A DNA stretch of 64,000 bases from an uncultured Clostridia bacterium. GTDB lineage: Bacteria > Bacillota > Clostridia > Christensenellales > CAG-917. Every line of letters starts with the position of its first letter. Position 1 is the stretch's first letter. A model generated the notes under the pieces. The model made no database searches, was not told the origin of the DNA, and saw only the letters and a program-made list of their open reading frames with translations. The translations under genes and the position numbers were made by a program. The stretch covers positions 62,001 to 126,000 of the forward strand of contig CANPWB010000001.1 in assembly GCA_947581925.1 (NCBI GenBank), in the 5' to 3' direction. Positions 29,264 to 39,244 of the stretch are shown in pieces.

Positions 29264-29295
29264 ATCAAACCGGGCGAGACCCGAAAGGAGAGAAT

Positions 29296-32200
29296 ATGAA
29301 ACAAAAAGGCAAAATCTTACTGACCCTGCTTGCAGTGGCGCTGCTTGTCTGCATTGCGACAGTCACGCTTGCCGCGTGTAACAAGAAAGCTGCTGAATTC
29401 GAATTCGAATTGCTGGACGACGGTACATATAGTTTGGTTCGTTACAACGGCAACAGTCCCAATGTCATTATTCCCGATGAATATGAAGGCAAAGCCGTGA
29501 CAAGCATAGGCCGTCAAGCATTTTACAACCACGAAGAAGTGAGTGAGATAACTATTCCCGACAGTGTGGAAAGCATAGGCTCATCTGCATTCAGTTCTTG
29601 CACAGACATAAAAACTGCCACTATGCCGGCCTTGGCAATAAGCTATATTCCACAGAATAGCCTTGCCACAGTTACTATCACAAAAGGTGATATAGGCAAT
29701 CATGCATTTAGTTTTTGCACAGGCTTGAAGACGGTGACGATAGGCGACGGCGTGCAAAGCATAGGCCAACAGGCATTTGATCGTTGCACGGGCTTGCAGA
29801 CGTTGACAATAGGCGAAGGTGTGCAAAGCATAGGCAGTTCTGCATTCTCTGATTGCACAGGCTTGACTGAAATAACAATTCCCGACAGTGTGACAAGCAT
29901 AGGCAATAATGCATTTTCGGGTTGCGCAGGCTTGCAGACGGTGAAGATAGGCGAAGGTGTGCAAAGCATAGGCGAGCGTGCATTCGAAGGTTGCACAGGC
30001 ATGACAAAAGTAAATGTGACTTCACTCAAATCTTGGTGCGAGATAGAGTTTGGGGATGTATCTTCAAATCCTTTGTATGCGGCACATGACAGTCAAGAAG
30101 GCAAAGCAAAACTATATCTGAATGATGTGGAGATAAAAGGAGATGTGGAAATACCTATAGGCACAGTCAAAATAGGTGATCAGGCATTTCGTTGGCTTAC
30201 CGACATAACCTCTGTCACAATTCCCGACAGCGTGGAAAGCATAGGAGTTACTGCATTCAATGGTTGCACAGGCTTGAGCGAGATAACCATCTCCGACAGC
30301 GTACAAAGCATAGGCCGGTCTGCATTCTCTTATTGCACAGGCTTGCAGACGGTGACAATAGGCGACGGCGTGGAAAGCATAGGCAAGGATGCATTCGATG
30401 GTTGCACCGGCATAAAAACTGCCACTATGCCGGCTTTGGCAATAAGTTTTATCCCAAAAGATAGCCTTACCACTGCTACTATTACAAAAGGTGATATAGG
30501 CTATCGTGCATTCGGTTGGTGCTACGCGCTTACATCCGTGACGATAGGCGAAGGCGTGACAAGCATAGGGGATGAGGCATTCAATTATTGCACAGGCTTG
30601 CAGACGGTCAATTGGAATGCGACAAATTGTACAAAAGCGGGAAGTCAGAGAAATTACATTTTCGATGATTGCACCCGACTTGCAACAGTGAACTTCGGCG
30701 AAAACGTACAAACTATTCCCGAGTATGCATTCTCGGGTTGCACAGGCATAACAAAAGTAAATGTGACTTCACTCAAATCTTGGTGCGAGATAGAGTTTGG
30801 GGATGTATCTTCAAATCCTTTGTATATGGCAGCAGGCACGGCAAAACTATATCTGAATGATGAATTGGTAACCGAAATAAAAGATTTAGACGGAGTTATT
30901 GAAATACCTAACTATGTCTTCTATAGACTGACAGAAATAACCTCAGTAACGATCCCCGACAGCGTGACAAGCATAGGCAGTAGTGCATTTTACGGTTGCG
31001 ACTCGATAAAAGAGCTGACGGTGCCCAAAAACGTAACATCTGTGGGTGAACTTGCGTTTGGTGGGATGGACAACTTGATGAGTATTACTTGGGACGCCGC
31101 AAATTGTGAGATCACGACGACAACCTCCTACAGCACAGAATACGGCGTGTTTTATGGTAGTGCGGCAAACATTGCAAGCGTCAATCGTATGAACGGCGTA
31201 TGGGTGACTATTGGAGCCAATTGCGAAAACATCGATGATTATACTTTTGCGGGACTCGATATCGACACGATCTTCATCGATTCCGGCTCCTCATTGAAGA
31301 GCATCGGGGAGTATGCTTTTGCAAATTGCCACACTTTAAGAAAAGTTCCAAAACTTACGAACGATGTGACAGTCGCTGACACCGCGCTTTATGGTTCAAC
31401 TACCGTAATGAACAAATTGCAAGGATTGGATCCTAGCAAACTGCATACTGTAGGTGAAGGGCTGGTGTTTTACGAGGAGAGCAAAAACAATTTCACGCTT
31501 GTGGACTACAACATCAACGGAATATTCAATGTGCTCGATCTCCCCAAGCAAATAACCATAAGCAGAGTAAAATATGACCATTACAAAATAGGCAAATATG
31601 CGTTTGCGTACAGGAAAGACCCAATTGTGACGATCCCCTCGTCTGTTACGGACATTGACTCTACGGCATTTTATGGTTTCAGCGGGACAAAAATCACTTT
31701 GGATGACAACATGCGCGTGGAAGAGCAAGACAACATAGTCTACAAATTTGTCGATGACGTACCGTCCATTTTGTATGTATCAAAAGATATAAGCGGAGAC
31801 GTCAAAATTTTGAACGGCGTGACCGAAATACCCGAAGACGCATTTTCGTCTTGCAAAGACATGAAATCCATAACCATTCCCGACAGCGTGACAAGCATAG
31901 GTCAGCAGGCATTCGACGAATGCACAGGCTTGAAGTCATTTGAGGTTGCAGAAGGAAACTCGGTATATCAAAGCAAAGACGGCGTATTATACAAAAAAGA
32001 GGACAAATCTATTTATCTTGTGCCAAAAGCAATAGAGGGCGCAGTAACAATTCTTGACGGTTGCACAAGCATAGGCAATGGGGCATTTAGCGGTTGCAGA
32101 GGTTTGACCGAGATTACTATTCCCGACAGCGTGACAAGCATAGGGGAATATGCATTCTCTGGTTGCACAGGTCTGACGTCTGTTGTGATACCGAACAGCG

Positions 32201-32592
32201 TTGAAAGCATAGGCGGGGGGGCATTTGAAGATTGTACAGGCTTGACATCTATCACGATTCCAAACAGCGTGACAAGCATAGGCGGGTTTGCATTCAAAAA
32301 TTGTACAGGCTTGACATCTATCACGATTCCAAACAGCGTGACAAACATAGGAATGGAGGCATTCAAGGATTGCACGGGTTTGCAGACAGTGTATTACAAA
32401 GGAACGAGCGAGCAATGGAACGACATGTCAATAAATGATTACGACAACGGCAACGACTCTCTTATAAATGCCAAACGCTACTATTTCAGCGCGGATGATC
32501 CGTATGAGAAGGGAACGGCGCAGGAAGGTGAAGAATATTGGCATTGGAATGAAGATAAAACTCAACCTGTATTGTGGGTAAAAGAAAATTAA
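29296..32592 (+). CDS. BspA-type leucine-rich-repeat surface lipoprotein
   Basis: Lipobox (VTLAAC); many ITIPDSVTSIGxxAFxxCTGL repeats. Confidence 0.95.
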   Translation: MKQKGKILLTLLAVALLVCIATVTLAACNKKAAEFEFELLDDGTYSLVRYNGNSPNVIIPDEYEGKAVTSIGRQAFYNHEEVSEITIPDSVESIGSSAFSSCTDIKTATMPALAISYIPQNSLATVTITKGDIGNHAFSFCTGLKTVTIGDGVQSIGQQAFDRCTGLQTLTIGEGVQSIGSSAFSDCTGLTEITIPDSVTSIGNNAFSGCAGLQTVKIGEGVQSIGERAFEGCTGMTKVNVTSLKSWCEIEFGDVSSNPLYAAHDSQEGKAKLYLNDVEIKGDVEIPIGTVKIGDQAFRWLTDITSVTIPDSVESIGVTAFNGCTGLSEITISDSVQSIGRSAFSYCTGLQTVTIGDGVESIGKDAFDGCTGIKTATMPALAISFIPKDSLTTATITKGDIGYRAFGWCYALTSVTIGEGVTSIGDEAFNYCTGLQTVNWNATNCTKAGSQRNYIFDDCTRLATVNFGENVQTIPEYAFSGCTGITKVNVTSLKSWCEIEFGDVSSNPLYMAAGTAKLYLNDELVTEIKDLDGVIEIPNYVFYRLTEITSVTIPDSVTSIGSSAFYGCDSIKELTVPKNVTSVGELAFGGMDNLMSITWDAANCEITTTTSYSTEYGVFYGSAANIASVNRMNGVWVTIGANCENIDDYTFAGLDIDTIFIDSGSSLKSIGEYAFANCHTLRKVPKLTNDVTVADTALYGSTTVMNKLQGLDPSKLHTVGEGLVFYEESKNNFTLVDYNINGIFNVLDLPKQITISRVKYDHYKIGKYAFAYRKDPIVTIPSSVTDIDSTAFYGFSGTKITLDDNMRVEEQDNIVYKFVDDVPSILYVSKDISGDVKILNGVTEIPEDAFSSCKDMKSITIPDSVTSIGQQAFDECTGLKSFEVAEGNSVYQSKDGVLYKKEDKSIYLVPKAIEGAVTILDGCTSIGNGAFSGCRGLTEITIPDSVTSIGEYAFSGCTGLTSVVIPNSVESIGGGAFEDCTGLTSITIPNSVTSIGGFAFKNCTGLTSITIPNSVTNIGMEAFKDCTGLQTVYYKGTSEQWNDMSINDYDNGNDSLINAKRYYFSADDPYEKGTAQEGEEYWHWNEDKTQPVLWVKEN
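30004..30078 (+). repeat. 75-bp exact intragenic repeat, copy 1
   Basis: ACAAAAGTAAATGTGACTTCACTC...CCTTTGTAT identical to 30751-30825. Confidence 0.95.
30751..30825 (+). repeat. 75-bp exact intragenic repeat, copy 2
   Basis: Identical to 30004-30078. Confidence 0.95.
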
Positions 32593-32599
32593 AGTTCAA

Positions 32600-32633
32600 T
32601 CAATGGGGCAGGATATGCTCCTGCCCCCATTGA
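32600..32633 (+). terminator. hairpin after the BspA-like gene
   Basis: CAATGGGGCAGG..CCTGCCCCCATTG. Confidence 0.55.
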
Positions 32634-32668
32634 TAATCGACAAAATGAAAATATAAAGGAGAATTATT

Positions 32669-33157
32669 ATGAAATATTTAAATTTGCAATTTCGAATAGA
32701 TAATATGCCCGACTGTAAATCGAATTGTTTTGACGCTTTATTTTACATAGGTTTAAAAGAAGTCGGCAGCGATGTCAATAAATATAGTCGTTATCAGATA
32801 ATAAAAGTAGGAGTTGACAAAGTAAGAAAAGCATTGAGATCTAAAAAATATTCAAACAGTATGATATGGGCAGTCGCGAGAGCATACAAACATTTTTGGT
32901 GCGAAAATTTGTATACATTTCATATACCGGATCTTACATATGACAAAATAGTGGACAAAATATACTCATTGCTTGATAAAGCCAAAGTAACTGAGCTGTA
33001 TAATAATGTGCAAGTATTAGATTTTTGTGATCAAAGTCAAATTGGAAAAAAGTTTTTAACAGTCGCACCGGTTCCGAGCGGAGTAATTGTGAGTGCAACA
33101 ACAAATTATGAGGATATAAATAAAAGATTAGATGCATTACGAGTAAAAATTAAATAA
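32669..33157 (+). CDS. hypothetical protein, AT-rich
   Basis: ORF with AAGGAG site; no family recognised. Confidence 0.6.
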   Translation: MKYLNLQFRIDNMPDCKSNCFDALFYIGLKEVGSDVNKYSRYQIIKVGVDKVRKALRSKKYSNSMIWAVARAYKHFWCENLYTFHIPDLTYDKIVDKIYSLLDKAKVTELYNNVQVLDFCDQSQIGKKFLTVAPVPSGVIVSATTNYEDINKRLDALRVKIK

Positions 33158-33170
33158 GGAGAAAAATATT

Positions 33171-33854
33171 ATGGCGAATTTTCCAAGCAAATGGGGCGAG
33201 TTTGTAGAAGGTAAAGAAATCAGGCGAATAAACAAGAGCCTTAACACAAACAATGCAATAAGTTGGCAACTTTTTTGCAATATTGTCACAATTATATTGA
33301 CTACGATATTGAATCTTTACTTAAATAGCTTAAAGGCAAACCAAGTTAAGTGGCTTATGTTTGGGATTATATTATTTTTCTTGTTATTAAGCGCTTTGCC
33401 TATTATTATTTACAAATTCAAACGAATTTTCAGAGTAAATATTTTTATGAAAGGAAAAGATGCCGTGAAACTCTTTGATGAGGATATTGTTTATAATACA
33501 ATGATGGCATATGAGTTTTATGAACAAATCGTAGCATTACAACAAAATAACACAAATCAAAACTCGACCCCGCAGGGAAATATGACAGCTCTTAATGGCA
33601 ACATCAATGATTTTTATAAAATAGAAGTTTCATATTATGTTAATAAGGCAATCGATGAATTGATAAGTTTTAATTCTAATTTGAGGGAGATAGTGTACAA
33701 CCCAATACAAGGCGGAAAAAATAGCAAAATGATAAGCAAAGATAGAGTACTCAACATAACAGATATCTTAAATAACTTAATAAACTTAACCAATATACAA
33801 GTAAATAATTCAGGGCTTTTTGCATCATTTATTTCTGCAGTGAAAAATTTATAA
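33171..33854 (+). CDS. hypothetical protein with two N-terminal TM segments, AT-rich
   Basis: ISWQLFCNIVTIILTTILNLYL and WLMFGIILFFLLLSALPIIIY, then soluble domain; coupled to the upstream gene. Confidence 0.65.
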   Translation: MANFPSKWGEFVEGKEIRRINKSLNTNNAISWQLFCNIVTIILTTILNLYLNSLKANQVKWLMFGIILFFLLLSALPIIIYKFKRIFRVNIFMKGKDAVKLFDEDIVYNTMMAYEFYEQIVALQQNNTNQNSTPQGNMTALNGNINDFYKIEVSYYVNKAIDELISFNSNLREIVYNPIQGGKNSKMISKDRVLNITDILNNLINLTNIQVNNSGLFASFISAVKNL

Positions 33855-33883
33855 AAGAGAGAGCCTTGCAGGCTCTCTCTTTT
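33853..33883. terminator. terminator after the two-gene AT-rich unit
   Basis: AAAAGAGAGAGCCT-tgc-AGGCTCTCTCTTTT. Confidence 0.9.
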
Positions 33884-34334
33884 ATATGGCTCGTTTTATG
33901 TGGCATTTATCTAGTTCAATATTGTTTGAAAGGATAAGAAATAAAACTAATTTTTTGTATTCGGGTCAGATTTATAGCAAATATAATTTTCGCGCGACTC
34001 GCTTGCGCTCATTTTTTACGGCGTCGCTATATTGGCGGCGCTTTGTGGTTTTTGTGGATATGGGTGCGCATAATACAAGTACAGATATATGATATGCAGA
34101 TATAGGCGACGCGAGAAATCATGCCGAAAAAAATGTTCCGGAAAGGGCACTATGATTTGGATTTCGTTTCGGGCAGTCATTTTATTGCAACATTAGCAAA
34201 AAAAACGTAAGAGGCATGGCTATCGGCACAGGCGCTCACCGGCAGATAAGGAAAGGCAAACATGTTGGGAGTTTAAAACTCTCGACTTGTTTATCAACTC
34301 GACCAAGGGGAGCTTGCGTTTTGTAAAATGCATA

Positions 34335-34363
34335 TTGACATTTGCTCTGCAATAAAATAAAAT
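34335..34363 (+). promoter_or_regulatory. promoter TTGACA-N17-TAAAAT
   Basis: Upstream of the 34396 ORF. Confidence 0.7.
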
Positions 34364-34395
34364 GATTTCAAAGGATACAAACAAAGGAGACGAAT

Positions 34396-34674
34396 ATGGG
34401 TTGGTTTGACGATTACATCATAAGATTTGTATTTACAGATCTCGCTCGTCGCCGTTATAATGCGACGTATTGCTATGTAGCAAACGGAGATCCCGACGAC
34501 TACGACTTGTTCAATTCATTCAAATGGACCAAAGACATTGGGGAAGCCATGACTTTCTATTCTAAGGACGACGCAAAGTATTTTGTGAAGCAGTTGGTGA
34601 GAGCCTATCGCGCGAACGGTATGGACATTTATGACATCGTCGATTCGGTAGACTATATCCCCGTCAAGGAATAA
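34396..34674 (+). CDS. hypothetical small protein
   Basis: ORF with AAAGGAGA site and promoter. Confidence 0.65.
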   Translation: MGWFDDYIIRFVFTDLARRRYNATYCYVANGDPDDYDLFNSFKWTKDIGEAMTFYSKDDAKYFVKQLVRAYRANGMDIYDIVDSVDYIPVKE

Positions 34675-34734
34675 CAAGCTTTTTTCAGGTGACTTTCAAC
34701 AAAGCAAAAGCACACACGCACAAGATGTCGCAAC

Positions 34735-35569
34735 GGCGCCTATTTTTGCGTATTGAAGAGCAGGTGCTCGGACAGAGGTATATAGAACTCCTGCACGAAA
34801 AGCGTTAATGTCTCTGACATTGGAGTGAAAGACCCAACCTCTCCCTTCGTTACGTGCAGCGATGAGTTGGGTATTAGTATAGACGTAACGATCCGCCACA
34901 CTGCACTCAGGACTCCCCAGCTATACCCCACAAAAAATACTTTTTGCGGGGACCCCAAGTCGCCCAGACAAACTTTACGTTAGAGCGCAAACACAACCCC
35001 ATGCGTTACGCCGCGGCAGGGCGGGAAGGGGCTACGCTCGCGCTTGCATTTGCTCAGAGCCCGCGACCCTTGCGGAGCAAGGTCTATAAGGGCTCACCGC
35101 AAGCTGCTGCGCCACTCCGCGCGCAAAAAACTTAACGCTTCACATACTTCGTATGCAAGAAGTAGCAAGAGGACGCTCCAAGATACTCGTATAGTTCGCT
35201 ATTTTTTGCGCTTGGTATACGCGGGCTTGCGCCCGCTTTTTCTTTTTACTAGCGTTTGAGTGAGAGATTGCGGGGTCCCCAAAATAATTACGAAGTGATT
35301 TTTTGGGGTGCAGACACGCCCTCACTGCGTACTTAGCGTGAAATCGCTTGCTCCGCGAAGTCGCTCGGACAGGGTGTCCGTCCGTGTATAAGGACGCTCG
35401 GACAAAGTGCACGTAAAATCAAAGCTCTCACGCAGGAGTTTTGGCACTTACAGACAAATCAAAACGCGCGAACTAGTGACAAAAGTCACGACGTTCGCGC
35501 GTTTTTAGCTTGGGACCAAAAGGGCAAATCGCCCTTTGCCGAGGCGTGGGGCAGCGCCCCACACGATAA
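34735..35569. repeat. modular intergenic palindromic element (locus II), abutting the P-type ATPase 3' end
   Basis: Hairpins 34926-34956, 35277-35308, 35461-35506; shares ordered modules with 38947, 42454 and 55494. Confidence 0.8.
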
Positions 35570-38146
35570 TTATGAGTGGAGTTTGTGGGGTTTTTCCTTG
35601 CGGAGGCGGATGTCGAGTCTTTCAAAGAGCTCCTCGGTCCTATCGCCGAACCGTTTTTTGATGAGTACGCAGCCGAATATCATCGCAAGATAGACGGGCA
35701 GCAGTACGGCGCAGATGGCGAGGATGGCTTTGCCCATATCCCACGTGAGGTCGGTGGTGAGGTTGAAGAAGTTGATGAAGAAGTCGCCGGGCAGGGGCAC
35801 GACGTACACGCCTACGAAGATGACTATCATCAGTACATATGTCGCGAAGTGCAGCCAGGTGAAGGGCAGGCTCACTTTTGCGAGGAGCATAAAGCCGACA
35901 AATGTGATGCATATCATAAACATAGTCGTCTCCTGTTTGGCGTCGAGCGCCGTGAGGAAACGGTTGTTGCAGATTATAACCGCTATCGCCGCGAGCAGGA
36001 CGGTAAGTCCCGCGGGGACGGCGTTTAAAAGTACTTTCGGCAGGAAGTGTCCCTCTACCCTGTCCGTATTGGGCTCGAGCGCGAGCACTATGGAGGGCAT
36101 GCCTATGGTGACTCCGCCGATGAGCGTGAGGTTGGACGGCGCAAATGGCAGCTCGTTGGGCACGCACAGGAAGAGCAGGGCGAGCAGGGTGTTGTAGATG
36201 GTTTTCATTATGTACAGCGCCGCGCTGCGTTCGAGGTTGTTTATGGAGCGTCTGCCTTCGGCAACGACCTTGGGCATAGAGGCGAAATTGCTGTCGAGAA
36301 GTACGAGCGAGCTGACGTTTTTCGCCGCGTCCGAGCCCGACGCCATAGCGATAGAGCAGTCCGCCGCTTTGAGCGCCAGTACGTCGTTGACGCCGTCTCC
36401 CGTCATGGCTACGGTATGTCCCGCCGCTTTGAGCGCGTTTACAAGCAGCAACTTCTGATCGGGGAGCACGCGCCCGAATATGGTGTATTTTGTCGCCGCC
36501 TCTATGACTTCCTCGTCCGTTTTGAGAGTGGACATATCCACAATATTGTCGCAGTCCTCAAGCCCCGCGCGCATTGCCACGGCGCGCACCGTCGCGGGAT
36601 TGTCGCCCGAGATTATTTTAACGTCCACTCCCTCTTCCTTGAAGAAACGCAGCGTGTCGGGAGCTTCCTTTCTTATTGTGTCGGTGATGAGGATGAAACT
36701 TATCGGTTCAAGCGAGGCGGGAAGGGCGTTACCTTCAAAATCCGCACTTGATGACGCCAAAAGCATAACTCTAAACCCTTTTTGCGCCATTTCAGTGGTC
36801 TGCGCTTTGATGTCATCGGAAATGTTTTTAAGCACAAATTCGGGCGCGCCGAGCACATAGCTTACGCCGTCTATGCGCGCGCCGCTCCACTTGCGCTGAG
36901 AGGAGAAGGGCACTTTGAATGTCGCCTCGCCGCTTGCCTCGAGCTCGCTCACATACGCCCTGAGCGCGTTTGCGGTAGCGTTGTCGTCGTCGAGCGCGCT
37001 CATAAGGTTTTTGATCGTCTGCTTTATCTCGTCCTCCGTCCTGTCGCCGATGGGACGAATCTCGTTGACGTCCATGGTGCCCTCGGTGATAGTGCCCGTC
37101 TTGTCGAGGCAAAGCACGTCCACGCGCGCGAGAGTCTCCACGCAATAGAGATCCTGCGCAAGCGTTTTGCGCTTTGAGAGACGAATTACGCTCACGCAAA
37201 ATACAGTTGAGGCAAGCGCGACAAGTCCGCTCGGTATCATGCCTACGACGGTGCCTACCGTGGTGACGACATAGCTCTGCGGGGAGAGCCCTTCGGGATT
37301 TTGCAGGAAGTACTTGACGAGGAATAGGGCAAGTCCCAAGGGGACGATTATTATCGCCATGATCTTTACTATGAACATGAGCGAACGCCATATCTCCGAG
37401 TTGGGCTTTTTGAAATATTTCGCGCCCGCGCTTATCTTTGTGGCGAAGTTGTCGGCGCCTATGTGTTCCACCTGCGCCCTCGCTTTGCCCGATACTACGA
37501 AACTGCCCGACATTATCCTGTCCCCGGGCTGTTTGAGTATGGCGTCCGGCTCGCCCGTGATGAGGCTTTCGTTGACCTCTATGGCGCCGTCGCGCACAAC
37601 CGCGTCCGCGCATATCTGGCTGCCGGGGGAGAGCTGCATCATGTCGTCAAGTACAATGTCCTTTATCATGATGTCATCTTCCTTGCCGTCGCGTATGACC
37701 GTAGCTTTGGGCGCGGAAATGAGGGAGAGCTTGTCTATCGTGCGCTTTGCGCGCATTTCTTGAAATATGCCTATCGCCGTGTTGAAAAAAATGAGTATCA
37801 TAAAGCCGAATTGTCCGAGGGCGTTTATTATGTTGCCCTTCCAATCCACGCAGAAACAAAGAAGCACGGCAAGCGTTATAAATACAAAATTGAAAAACGT
37901 GAAGATGTTTTCACGCAATATTTGAGAGACGCTCTTAGTCTTGACGTCCAGATCGCCGTTGATCTTCCCCTCGGCGACGCGAGAGGAGACCTCTTCGGAT
38001 GAGAGACCATTTTCTATGTCCGTAACATAGGACGGGAGCGCGTCGTTTTCGGACCACTGCTCCGCCTCCGCGGAGAGGGACGCTATTTCGTCGGGGATGA
38101 CCTCGCGGATATCTCCACGCATCTGAGGATCATTTTCTTTGTCCAT
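35570..38146 (-). CDS. cation-translocating P-type ATPase (HAD-IC family)
   Basis: CLDKTGTITEG, TGDGVNDVLALKAADCSIAM, ESLITGEPDA. Confidence 0.95.
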   Translation of the reverse strand: MDKENDPQMRGDIREVIPDEIASLSAEAEQWSENDALPSYVTDIENGLSSEEVSSRVAEGKINGDLDVKTKSVSQILRENIFTFFNFVFITLAVLLCFCVDWKGNIINALGQFGFMILIFFNTAIGIFQEMRAKRTIDKLSLISAPKATVIRDGKEDDIMIKDIVLDDMMQLSPGSQICADAVVRDGAIEVNESLITGEPDAILKQPGDRIMSGSFVVSGKARAQVEHIGADNFATKISAGAKYFKKPNSEIWRSLMFIVKIMAIIIVPLGLALFLVKYFLQNPEGLSPQSYVVTTVGTVVGMIPSGLVALASTVFCVSVIRLSKRKTLAQDLYCVETLARVDVLCLDKTGTITEGTMDVNEIRPIGDRTEDEIKQTIKNLMSALDDDNATANALRAYVSELEASGEATFKVPFSSQRKWSGARIDGVSYVLGAPEFVLKNISDDIKAQTTEMAQKGFRVMLLASSSADFEGNALPASLEPISFILITDTIRKEAPDTLRFFKEEGVDVKIISGDNPATVRAVAMRAGLEDCDNIVDMSTLKTDEEVIEAATKYTIFGRVLPDQKLLLVNALKAAGHTVAMTGDGVNDVLALKAADCSIAMASGSDAAKNVSSLVLLDSNFASMPKVVAEGRRSINNLERSAALYIMKTIYNTLLALLFLCVPNELPFAPSNLTLIGGVTIGMPSIVLALEPNTDRVEGHFLPKVLLNAVPAGLTVLLAAIAVIICNNRFLTALDAKQETTMFMICITFVGFMLLAKVSLPFTWLHFATYVLMIVIFVGVYVVPLPGDFFINFFNLTTDLTWDMGKAILAICAVLLPVYLAMIFGCVLIKKRFGDRTEELFERLDIRLRKEKPHKLHS

Positions 38147-38283
38147 ATATTTTCCTCATTAACAATAGTAAAATCCTTATAACACGATATTATAACGCTC
38201 TTAGATTTTAGCATATGCAAACAAAATTTGCAATGCTTTGCACAAATGTTCTATTTTGTGCGCAGGGCGAATAAAATTGGCAT

Positions 38284-38946
38284 ATGAAAAAGAAAATATC
38301 TCTGATTTTTGCAATTTCGGTCATTATAGCGTGTTTGCTCCTGCTTGCAGCCTGCAACGGAGGCAAAAAACAGGACCAGCCCGCCTCGGACATCTCACGC
38401 ATTACGACAAGATATCTCGCTGGGGAGAGCGAGCTTTTTGCGGTCAGCCTCGAGAGCGGTATGAGAGAAAAAGCTTTCATCGCGGACGGCAAGGTCACGG
38501 ACGTAGCGCCTTTTGTCGAACTTAAAATCATTCCTCTCAAGGCGGCGGACGCGGAAGGGTTGGATTTCGTCCTCGCCTCAAACGGCGCTACGCTCAGCGG
38601 CAAGATAGACAAAGGCACAAACGGCGAATTCAAGACCGCGCTCGACCTCACTTTCGTGCCCGACAAGATCAGCGTTACTATGGGCGAACAGAGCTCGGAA
38701 ATAGACCTTTGCAATGTGCTGGAGGGAGCAATATCCGCAGATCAAGCAATAAGCGTCGCGCGGGAAACTTTCAAAGATAAGCTCGAGAGCGAGACGGCGG
38801 AGGGCAAAACGCGCGAAGTCTACCTCAAACTCATCACAGGAGACCGCGAAAACTATTATTATTACGTTTCGTTCATAGGCGACGGCGTAAACTACCTCGC
38901 CGCCCTCATTTCCCTCGACGGCAACATCGTCTCCAAGAGAGGATGA
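38284..38946 (+). CDS. lipoprotein with a C-terminal PepSY-like segment
   Basis: Lipobox (LLAAC); ISADQAISVARETFKDK...YYYYVSFIGDGVNYLAALISLDGNIVSKRG. Confidence 0.65.
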   Translation: MKKKISLIFAISVIIACLLLLAACNGGKKQDQPASDISRITTRYLAGESELFAVSLESGMREKAFIADGKVTDVAPFVELKIIPLKAADAEGLDFVLASNGATLSGKIDKGTNGEFKTALDLTFVPDKISVTMGEQSSEIDLCNVLEGAISADQAISVARETFKDKLESETAEGKTREVYLKLITGDRENYYYYVSFIGDGVNYLAALISLDGNIVSKRG

Positions 38947-39235
38947 TTCAGTCGTGGGCTACTCGCCCCGCACGCCCCAGGTGGGGCGCTGCCCCACACC
39001 TCGGCAAAGGGCGCTTTGCCCTTTGCGATCCAAAGCTAAAAACGCGCGAATGTCGTGACTTTTGTCACTAGTTCGCGCGTTTTTGATTGTTTGCAAATGT
39101 CGAAACTTCCACGTGAGAGTTTGATATTGACGAAATCATTGTCCGAGCGTACTTATGCACGGACATCAGCCTTGTCCGAGCGACTCCGCGGAGCAAGCGG
39201 TTTTACACTAAGTACGCAGTGATTTTGCGGGATAA
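38947..39235. repeat. modular intergenic palindromic element (locus III)
   Basis: GGGCTACTCGCCC, GTGGGGCGCTGCCCCAC, AAAGGGCGCTTTGCCCTTT, terminator-like hairpin 39038-39084, TTGTCCGAGCG repeats. Confidence 0.8.
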
Positions 39236-39244
39236 GCAAGCAAG

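Noticed and set aside
29581-30711. Minus-strand repetitive ORFs (HAFAYxHRLQACA...) opposite the BspA gene
   Set aside because: Artefacts of the LRR DNA repeat read in antisense.
34944-35412. Small ORFs at 34944-35135, 35044-35259, 35140-35412
   Set aside because: They lie entirely in the palindromic intergenic element and have no conserved protein features or good ribosome sites.
34680-35560. Structural RNA (RNase P, tmRNA, SRP) in the long noncoding stretch
   Set aside because: No diagnostic conserved cores seen; the sequence is explained by repeat modules shared with other loci.
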